Source: Leptodactylus fallax (lineage: Eukaryota > Chordata > Amphibia > Anura > Leptodactylidae). Taken from it: 64,000 nucleotides of DNA. Made by a program: the position numbers and the translations under genes. The stretch lies in the NCBI GenBank assembly GCA_947044405.1, contig CAMRHE010000207.1, forward strand, positions 1,684,001-1,748,000, written 5' to 3'. Under the pieces are notes generated by a model, which saw only the letters and a program-made list of their open reading frames with translations, did not search any database and was not told where the DNA came from. Positions 55,298 through 64,000 of the stretch are shown in pieces. Every line of letters starts with the position of its first letter. Position 1 is the stretch's first letter.

Positions 55298-56333
55298 GAC
55301 TACCTCTTTTTTTCCAGCACAGAAACAGACAGTTAAATAGCGTGTCTATTCCCACCATGGGCAACACACAACTTCTTGTTGTATCTGTCAACATCCATCA
55401 CGCAATTCGGCTTCCTAAAACCTCCCAGAGCTTGATCGGATGACGCTTATTAATAAGTACAACTCACAATGCACGTCACACATCAACACAATACAATATA
55501 CAATACAGCCTAAGTAACAACAGCTGGACTAAGCCAAGCCATGTCACACTGTGTCTAAGCCATCCCTCAATCTGCACACACTGTGTGAACAGTGGCTGAA
55601 TTCCTCCTCTGCCTACTTACATAACTATTCATGCAGACCAAGGGGAGAACAGCCAGCTATTTAAGGTATGAGTCTGCACCACCTTACATATGCTTGGGCA
55701 CTGAAATGGTCTGCTCATTATCAGCATAATGTATGAAGTGAAGTATAGTCGTAAAGCTCATCTTGGACATGGCTATGCAATACATTGGGGTGTAGTCCTG
55801 ATGAATGGCTTCTTCAAATGCCCCATGTTTAAGAGCAGTCCTCAGAGTCCTGCCATGTTAAATTTGGTCCTCGAGCTCTATGTGTACATAGGGACCTGGT
55901 ATTCCTAATTGTCTGGTCAGATGGACAGGACTCCACCATTACTCACCTATGACGGATGATAGCGATGGACATTAATAACAGTAGTGTGAGCATAGCCTCA
56001 GATGTATATGGGCAAAAAAATTTGCAGACTGTGTGTAAACACACGATATAAGTCAGGTGTGTCTATACAGTATGTCAACTATTAGATTTGTATATACAGC
56101 ATAGAAATAGTTATTCATACTGCAAAAAGTAGCTTATAGGAAATCATATAGTTTACAAGGAAATCTAGAAAAGTATACAAAAATATTCTTCCTAAAATAT
56201 ACTATTCTAAATATGCTGCAACAGGCATCTAACCAAACTAACAACAAAAACTTTCTTTTGCATTTTGTATTTTAGATTTCTTGTTTTATAAAACCTAAAG
56301 TGAACATTCCTGACATGAAATCTAACTTTGCTG
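55298..56333. other. Gene-free stretch
   Basis: No gene seen. A solo end of the GGCTATGTTCACACTA MITE family lies near 55950-55997 (GACGGATGATAGCGATGGAC, then GTGTGAGCATAGCC). Confidence 0.4.
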
Positions 56334-56616
56334 ATGCTGGGTTCACACCTGCACTTGTACTACGTTTGGGGATTCCATTCCCCTCTCCGTATGAAAAAGC
56401 GGAGAGAAAAGCGCTGCAAGCAGGACTTTTTTCTCCGCATTTTTCCACCCTTTTTGGGCGGAAATCGAGCGGAAACCACACGGACCCCATTATAGTCTAT
56501 GGGATCCGCGGATTTCCTAATGTAACCGCTTTTTTATACAGTTTAGGTTTCCATTCGGGGGGTCCCCAAGTGGACTCCCCCGAACGGAAACCCGAACACA
56601 GATGTGAACCGGGCCT
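56334..56616. repeat. MITE, 'GGGTTCACACCTGC' family
   Basis: Left GCTGGGTTCACACCTGCACT, right ACAGATGTGAACCGGGCC. The interior GGGGATTCCATTCCCC and TATGGGATCCGCGGATTTCC words are shared with 50798-51058. A fragment is at about 57000-57095. Confidence 0.65.
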
Positions 56617-58266
56617 GACAGTTCCTGACACTGAACCTAACTAGGCTATTTGATGTCAACTTCCATGACCTTAAATCTAACTACAATGACTGTTCCCTGA
56701 CACTACATCTAACTAGAGTACTTGATGCCAAATTTCCTGACACTAAACTTATCTGCACTTTGGTTAAATATATTTTAAAATATTTTTTTAAATAGTTTGA
56801 TGGAAAAAAAAAACCCCAAGGACCAAAAAATGTGGCCCAGCAAGCTGATATTGGGGTCATTGACTAGATAAATGGAGGAATCAAGGAGGAGGAAAGGCAT
56901 ACACAGGACAGCATGGGGAAGAAAAAGGAGATCAACAAAATCGCAGCAAGAAAGTTGCAACATTCTTAACACCCTCACTGAACGACTCACAAAACCTAAC
57001 CTGTTTGCAGGACTTTTCTCTCCACATTTTTCCAGCAGAATGGGGGACGGAATCCTTGAACGGTCACACAACGCTAGTGTGACCGAAGCCTGACTGATGT
57101 AACAGATCACTGTTATTAGCCGGTAGTCACTGACTAACCAATAACAGCAATCACCAAGGCAGGACCACCAATATTGGTCCCTGGGTAATGACAAGTGTAG
57201 CACTGTGCAGGGGTCACACCTAAACACTAGAGCAAATAAAACGCTCAGAAGGTGGACCCACTAATGATGAGGACACAGTGACCTGTCTTATTGTCCACAC
57301 ATAGAGTGTGCAGAATCTCACCCCAAGTATAGTCAAGTCACACTTGGCGATTTTTATCACCACTCCCCACACACAACTCCTCAAGAGACTGGCTAATTGG
57401 TCAGTAAAAGACTGAACCAAAAGGTGCTGACTAGCTTGCTAACTGAAGAGTTTACGTTACTCTCCCAAATAATCTAGCCAGTTATCACGGCTGACCGAGC
57501 GGTACGCACCTATGCTCGTGAAAATATCTTTGGGTTTTAACCTTACAGGGCTATATGTTTGTTTGTCTGCCTTTGAGTCCCCTTATTTATGCCCCTGATG
57601 AGTGGAGACCATTCTCCTTACAGAAACGCGTCAGCCTGAATATGTTTGAGGCTGTGACAGTGTGTATGTGACTTAGCTAGAGTATTTGTGACCATTGCAC
57701 AGTGCTATACCTGTTATGTCCCTACACTTACTGGCTAGGTTTTTAGACCTTTTTGGAGCCTTTTGAGTTTTTTATTAAATATATTGGTCGACTTTTAAAG
57801 AGTACTATTAAAAGTTAATTTCTACTGTGTTTCAAATATTCTCCTTCTTTTAGATTTTGCTGTAAGAACACACATACTATCACATTATATTGATTCATCC
57901 CTGGGTAATGACCTGTTATGGGCTCCTGACTAGGACAACAATTATCACAGCTCTTATACGTGGCAGGGGATAATGGTGCTAGGTTAAAGTTACTCCATAC
58001 TATTATTAATGCACTAAGTGCATGTAAAGGGAGTGTCCCACAAAGACTTTCCTTTCGGTAAAATGTTATAATTACTTGTTGTAATAATGTTTTACATGTT
58101 TCATACTGTTTTATGGTGCTTATTGCACTTTTCCAGATTTATTCTGGTTCCTGAAGAGTTTATCAGCCACTGTAATGCTGCTTTGTAGACGGGAGTGCTT
58201 TCTAGAAAGTGGGACAAGTTAGGTGTAGCCTAGAAACCCACCCCCATAGCCAGTCTGAGTCTGTTA
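56617..58266. other. Gene-free stretch with a hammerhead-like repeat near 57.6 kb
   Basis: It contains short TGACACTAAATCTAACT-type near-repeats at 56620-56755, a MITE fragment near 57000-57095, and a repeat at about 57480-57845 with a hammerhead-like core at 57595-57632, followed by TTTTTTATTAAATATATTGG. No gene recognised. Confidence 0.45.
57595..57632 (+). ncRNA. Hammerhead-like core, degenerate
   Basis: CTGATGAG, then a segment able to form GTGGAG/CTCC..AC pairing with a 2-nt bulge, then (one extra A) GAAACGCGTC. The GAAAC-GC-GUC end matches the minimal stem III layout of hammerheads carried by Penelope-like retroelements. Flanks TATGCCC and AGCCTGAATA do not pair convincingly, so stem I is not supported. 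Probably a decayed copy. Confidence 0.3.
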
Positions 58267-58476
58267 GGGTATGCTCAAAATCCGTCCGGAATCTGCCTCC
58301 CATTGTTTTCAGTGGGGGGTACAAGGCTCAGGGTGATTGGCCCCATTGTGTCTGAAGCTAATGAGTGGGCAAAGCAAAGGGCCATAGCTCTGCTTCAACT
58401 TTTCACTGCGGGCTTCACGGGGCTGAGTTTGAAGAAGAATCTGAGCCAGGAAATATTCCTCTGTGTGAATGGCCCC
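58267..58476. repeat. MITE, 'GGGTATGYTCA' family (Harbinger-like), TTA-flanked
   Basis: Left GGGTATGCTCAAAATCCG, right CCTCTGTGTGAATGGCCCC, with TTA at 58264-58266 and 58477-58479. It is related to 25059-25443 but shorter. Confidence 0.6.
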
Positions 58477-59559
58477 TTACTGTAGTTTAGTGTGTAGTTA
58501 CCTTCAGTATAGCGCAGACATGTTTCAGACAGTACCTCAGCTCTCTAGTTAGTGGTAGTTAGGCCAAGCCAGGCTGCCCCGTGCCATCAGGCTCTACAAC
58601 TCACAGAAAAGAACCCTTTGTGATGAGGAAACATCACCACTGCGTAACATGGCCGAAATGAGCCCTGCATTTCCGCAGTTGTGACTGAGACAGAGGACCA
58701 AGTCCAGGAGTTACCTTATATTCTCAACTGTGGAAAGGGACAGAAGACTAGAGGAGGGAGTGAAGGGCAGACAGGCATGCACTTCTGTCTATGTCAGAAA
58801 AGTGCTCAAAGTACACATACAGGCCAAGTTTTAGAAGCCTAAACTGTGCAAATTTTCATAAGGCCATGCCCCTTCTTACTAAAACCCCTTCCCCTTATTG
58901 TTGCAGACAAGGATAAGACTACATTCATCTCCATCGCAGACTCCATTAAAAAAGTTGGACAACTTAACCCAGCATGCTATCAGCCAGAAACATTTAGATA
59001 CATAATGGATAAAATGATTACATACAGGATTCATTGACCACTGCTTGAGTCAGCTCTGAAATCCTTTTATGGCTCATAGGATTAATCATAAAGTGAGCCA
59101 TAACACTGTCCTATATGTACAATATTCAGGAGAAGACCTAATAATTGATAAAGCGCAGTAATGTGCACGCAATCAATACCATAAATTCCCGTGACCTTAG
59201 ATGAACCGTGCACTTAAGGATTCTGTGCCAACTAATGCATTTACGTGTAGAGATGGAGAATGCATATTTAATTCCATGATTTATGTCTGGATTGATATTT
59301 TCTTTAAAGTTTAACATCAGCTCTTCCTCTGCAGATCCAAGGGGGTATTTTATTATGCACATGGCAGTAGTGGGGATATGGCGGTCAGGTCCAGCTAAAT
59401 GCTTAGTATTGGGGTGAACAAGCAGTGGTATTGAAACATGCACCCCTTAACCTTAGTCCTTAAAATTCAGTATGACAGCTCTGTTCATATCACATTTCAA
59501 CTTTTTCATTCAACACATATGTCTGTGAGTGGTAGATTTAAGACCCAGACTTGTGTCAC
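58477..59559. other. Gene-free stretch
   Basis: Nothing coding or well bounded was recognised. Confidence 0.35.
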
Positions 59560-59645
59560 TACAGTGCTGGCCAAAAGTATTGGCACCCCTGCAATTCTGT
59601 CAGATAATACTCAATTTCTTCCAGAAAATGATTGCAATCATGTTT
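59560..59645. mobile_element. Solo end of a fourth Tc1/mariner family
   Basis: TACAGTGCTGGCCAAAAGTA is followed by TTGGCACCCCTGCAATTCTG and AGAAAATGATTGCAATCA. The sequence then breaks off at a different repeat. The phrasing is typical of Tc1 termini. No matching right end lies in the window. Confidence 0.6.
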
Positions 59646-62600
59646 TTGCGGAACGGACTCGCCCATAGAAGCCTATGGGAGACTAAAAACCTAGGACAGC
59701 ACATGGATGTACTCTGTGTGTCATCAGTGTACCGTCCGTTTTCACGGACAAGCTAGGGATATAATTATTTATCGCCTGTGTTTTTTTATGGTGGATCCGC
59801 AAACTAGGATCACACATTGAAGACACTCTGTCAGTTTTTGTGGACATTAATCACTGATGCTGAAGAAACACTGAACACACACTGAAGACACTCTGTCCGC
59901 AAAAACTGAAGACTAATTACTAGTTTGCTGACTGCAAAATACCCAGGGTCATCTGCAACTAGCCTAACTCAAGGTCTTCACTGTTGCTATGGACAAATGC
60001 TGGATCCTTCTGGAAGCAGTACGAGGACATCTGTGGATTTACGCCTATTGGCCTGCAGCATTTTGGCGGGTATAGGGTGTCCTTTATCATTCTGGAGTTG
60101 GTGTCATTCTAGCTGAAGAAGAACAGGAGCAACGCACTCCTCCCTCTTTTAATGGAAAAAAATGAAAAGACAGAAGTTTTTGTAGTGGGGTACTTGTTCA
60201 GTTAAATATGGATGGACCAAATCTATATGTGGTTATCACTTTTAGACCAGGGCGAATCTGATCCATACTTGGTGAAAAAAAAATACGCAGACTGTACATG
60301 CTGCGATTTCCAAAACCGTTGCATGTCAATTATACCTAAAGAAACACCAGCGGTTTCCCTATAGGTATAATGGAAGCAGAAAGTCTGCAGAGGAAACGTC
60401 TGTGGATTTTCTGTGAAAGCGTTGCTGGAAATACCGTGATGCGTTGCCTCCATGGTTTTTCCCATAGCTTTTTTTTTGTTGCGGCCCGCTACATGGGGCT
60501 TTAGCTTTAATTGGACTATAGGGCTGAGTTGTTAGGACTAAGCCTTAGGTTTAGTCCTATGGTTTCAGTTTATGGTTATGCCATGATGAGGCAGTTATAT
60601 AAATCATATAGTATTATATAAAGGATTCATGAAAATATACATATTTTAAACATTTTCCTAACCCAAGATAATGATCATGTTGATCACAGAGAATTACTAT
60701 TATACCATAACTATTGTCCCAGGCCCAAGAACAAAGCAGTATGAAGCCAACATCAAGCAAAATGCATTGGCTCCTGAACTGGCTAATAGCAACTATTATA
60801 TGTAGTACCAGAAGATGCCTGTGTCCGATCCCAAATACCATTCAACACCCAAAAACAATTTCGATTGGTTTAGTCAATTGCAACATGTCCAAATGAAAGC
60901 CCCATGGCAGCTACATGCTGGTAAAGGTGAATTTTTCCTGGGGTCCCTGTGTTCACACCCCCTGTCCTTCAAGCCATGTAACTGTGGCAAGGAGTTAAAT
61001 TCAATTAAATTCAATGTCTGTAAATGGGGGCTACTCACATGATGGACCATAATGGATCATCAAAATATAGGTCATATTTTTGTCCTGAAAAGTATGGTGG
61101 AACTGTGAAAATGGCCACCCCTTGGGTGCAAGACAGCCGTGAAAAAGGACATTTTTCACAGCTGTTTTGCACCTCGTCGTGTGAATGTTCACAAGGACAG
61201 TCTTGCAATGTGACCCCATTCAAATGAAAAGGAGATGGATATTTTTGCGACGGATTCTGCCTCAAAAAATTCAGTCACGTGAACTTACCTTTAGAGCACC
61301 TTATGAGTGTGCATACCCACAACTGATGTGCTGTTGTACTTGTTTCTACTTGGATTGTATAATTTTAGGAAAATGAACGTGCACCCTATCACACGCAACC
61401 CTTAGGGGAATGCTACCTGGGCTACGTTTTTTATGGAAGTCTCTGTTCACACTGGTGTCATGGCTTTCATTTTTCTACAATGTATACGATGGATCCAGTT
61501 TGCAACAAATCCTTGGAGATCCCATTTGAAAGGATTTAGAGCTGATTATTGGGTATCGATACAGACAGAGGTACAATGTGAAGCTCCTGGGCACCAGCGC
61601 AAAATCTGTAATTGGGCCCCTACCTACCTTGTGCCATTTAGAATAGTAATATATAATATGTGGCAGAGGGACCATTGGGATTTTCTCAGTGGCTAGGGCC
61701 CAGTATCGTCTGCTACCTTTACACCCCTATAACTACATCCCTGACTAACACAGACTAGGGAAGGGTATGTTATTAATGTACTAACAATATATGATCTTTT
61801 GATCTCAATCCGATTTTGTCTGTAGAACAGATTTCCTGGATTATTTTTGTCCATGTATGTGGAACAATATGTAAGTTACCCAACACCGCCCCGATCTGGT
61901 GGTGAATATGTCACATATTGTCTCCCAGCATCATAAACCATTGTGCACAAATGTATTGTTACATATTTAACTGATCTGCTATTGATTTCTTAACCATGAA
62001 TTCTTGCATGTGGTTCCTATTGCTTAAGCAGATTTTTTCAGTTTTGGCTGCAGGAATAAGGACAAAAAAAAAAACAAAACACAGAAGAAAAACAAGACTT
62101 TACAATTCCAAAAGTAGGCGTTAGAGCAAAGTAGCTATACGTGACACCCCCCAAAAAATGATAATAAAAATTCTCATTATCAAATGTTGCAGAATGTTAC
62201 TATTTTTGTCACATTCCTCTTTTATTATTTAGTTATGGCTTTTTTTGTGACTCGGTTCACGGTCTCCACAACAGCCCCATAGATTTCTAAATGTGAAAGC
62301 AGAGCAACTAGGCCGCATGCTGTGTATTCTATGTATTTTCTTCTCACAGCGAATGCGCAACATGTTTCCGAGTCCTCAACATCTGTTCTTGGCACACCAT
62401 AGCAAGCAAATGTTAACCAGGAAATACAGTATCCACACAGCGCAATATTCAGTGTGCTCTATGTTTGCCATTGCTTTATTTGTCAATAGCATATTCAATG
62501 GAATAAAAAAATATATTTTATTTCGAAAGGGATGTCCCAAATTTGGAGCAAACTCAGAGTCGTCTGGGGTGAGTTTTTATTTGTAGAATTACAGGATGGT

Positions 62601-62784
62601 TAGGGTGATTCTTTAACATAGTAAATGAGAAAAATCAGGGATGGCTGGGGTGGGTATAAAATAAAACATATAAATAAAGACATTTTCACCTTTCTCTGGT
62701 GCTTTGTTGTTCAGTCCCTATCTCTTTTGCCTCTCATACTTGGGTTTGCCCCGCCAGAAGCAGAGAGGCTCACATGACCACTAA
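59646..62784. other. Gene-free stretch with decayed repeats
   Basis: It contains a direct duplication of the ACACTGAAGACACTCTGTC type near 59813 and 59878, a degenerate MITE-like block at about 60290-60510, and a hAT-like right end near 61725-61743 (CCCCTATAACTACATCCCTG). Open frames are under 90 codons and unrecognised. Confidence 0.4.
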
Positions 62785-63130
62785 GGGTGTGTTCACACGA
62801 AGGAATTTGATGCAGATTTGGGGGCGGATTTCGCCCCCGAATCCGGAGCAGATTCCTACCGGAATCCCCCCTCCCATTGTTTTCAATGAGAGGCAGAGAT
62901 CGCAGCAGGACATGGAAAAAAGAAGTGTCCTGCTCGATCTTGCTGTGGATTCTGTGGTGCAGGGTCTGCGGCTTGAGGCTCCCTCCTGATTAGGCCCATT
63001 CATCCGGGTCTAATCAGGAGCGGGATGCTGCGACGGAATGCTGATGCACTACATTGGAATCCCGTCGCAGCTAGACCGCGGCGAAAATGCCGGCGGCAGA
63101 AAATGAAGAGGAATTCCATCTATGAGTGCC
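62785..63130. repeat. MITE, 'GGGTGTGTTCACACGA' family, copy with decayed right end
   Basis: Left TAAGGGTGTGTTCACACGAA. The interior palindrome TGATTAGGCCCATTCATCCG / TAATCAGGAGCG matches the nested copy at 37321-37666. The right end near 63110-63130 is mutated. Confidence 0.6.
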
Positions 63131-63761
63131 AAGGCCATTGAGCTATACTGGAATCTCACGGAGCCCCTCTCAGTGCTCCAGGCTACTCATTTCTATATTG
63201 TCAATCTGTAAATGAGCGTGTGCTCCTTCCTCTCCCATAACATGACTACATACTAGTAACACTTTACTCTATGGCAGGGCTAGGTGTAACTGCGGTGGTT
63301 ATGGTTACAGAAAGGCACCAGTTTTATTTTCAGAAAACCATCACATAAGAATTTACGAAGTCCTGGTACTGGCTTCAGAGAATTTTGATGGAATTTTGTT
63401 ATGCTTGGAGATAGCTGAAGAATAGAATTCGGCTATCTCTGGTGCTCCCAATGAAGTGAATGGGTGGTGCATCTGTGTCCACCAAGGCAACAAAGCACCC
63501 AATGTTCTCAGGATTAGTTTGCCTGTGTGACTCCATTTAGACAGAAGTATGAGACATTTGGTCACAGATTTTGTTTTACGGATTTGCAACAAATTTTATC
63601 CTAGGCATTACAAAGGGTGACATGCTCAATGAAAATCCAATATAAGAATTGACATGGTGTGGATTTAAAAACCATATCCCCGGTCAATTTACAGACTGAA
63701 AATTTCTGTAAATGTAAATTAAGTTTTTAAAAGTTTTACCTATTTAGCGGATACTGTATTA
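63131..63761. other. Gene-free stretch
   Basis: No feature recognised. Confidence 0.35.
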
Positions 63762-63980
63762 GGTTGAGGCCCCACGTTGTGGAAACGCAGCTTTTTTGTT
63801 GCAGATTTTGCTGCAGTTTTTTGAGCCAAAGCCAAGAATGACTACAAAAGGAATAGGAAATATATAGGAAGTTCTTATACTTCTACCTTTTGCTCAATCC
63901 ACTCCTGGCTTTAGATAAAAAAAACCGCAGCAAAATCTGCAAGAAAAAAATCTGCATTTCCGCAACGTGGGGCCTCAGCC
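63762..63980. repeat. MITE, 'GCCCCACGTT' foldback family, copy 3
   Basis: Left GGTTGAGGCCCCACGTTGTG, right CGCAACGTGGGGCCTCAGCC. The arms share GCAGATTTTGCTGCAG and AGCAAAATCTGC. This is the best-preserved terminus of the three copies. Confidence 0.8.
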
Positions 63981-64000
63981 TAAGGGTGGTTTCATACACA

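Overview
This window looks like genomic DNA from an anuran amphibian (frog). It holds one spliced vertebrate gene embedded in dense, nested DNA-transposon debris. The frog assignment is an inference. It rests on the BCLAF3-type gene, on three Tc1/mariner families of the kind seen in fish and frogs, and on many short TA-, TTA/TAA- and TTAA-flanked foldback elements and hAT-like elements. I cannot name a species.

Left half (about 9.2-32.4 kb, + strand): a complete-looking coding region for a BCLAF3-like protein (BCLAF1/THRAP3 family). It has ten coding exons, all with GT-AG introns and consistent phases. They join into 1947 nt, that is 648 codons plus a stop. A possible 5' untranslated exon lies at 9250-9401, and a 3' UTR with AATAAA at 32339-32344 follows the stop. 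The introns are filled with MITE-like foldbacks, and intron 7 carries an intact-ended 1.8 kb hAT-like element. The first 9 kb hold no gene I can support.

Right half (32.4-64 kb): no host gene was recognised. There are five near full-length Tc1/mariner copies: two of family A at 32.4 and 34.1 kb, two of family B at 42.8 and 46.9 kb, and one of family C at 51.1 kb. Every one has a visible defect. There is also a solo end of a fourth Tc1 family and a non-autonomous TA-flanked element with another MITE inside it. Several hAT-like elements have different ends but share one internal module: a foldback with a GGGGTCT/AGACCCC hairpin at each side, next to a 30-31 bp minisatellite. Two stretches (about 44396-44890 and 47950-48215) look like unreliable consensus sequence rather than biology.

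The most interesting signals are as follows. (1) A hammerhead-ribozyme-like motif with a good stem I and a minimal stem III lies at 50180-50230 on the - strand, inside a large foldback repeat. Weaker relatives lie at 57595-57632 and 39368-39418. (2) The hairpin-plus-minisatellite module recurs across hAT-like elements with unlike termini. (3) Two adjacent Tc1 copies carry complementary lesions: one has the catalytic residues but a broken N-terminus, the other a full ORF with the second catalytic Asp replaced by Gly.
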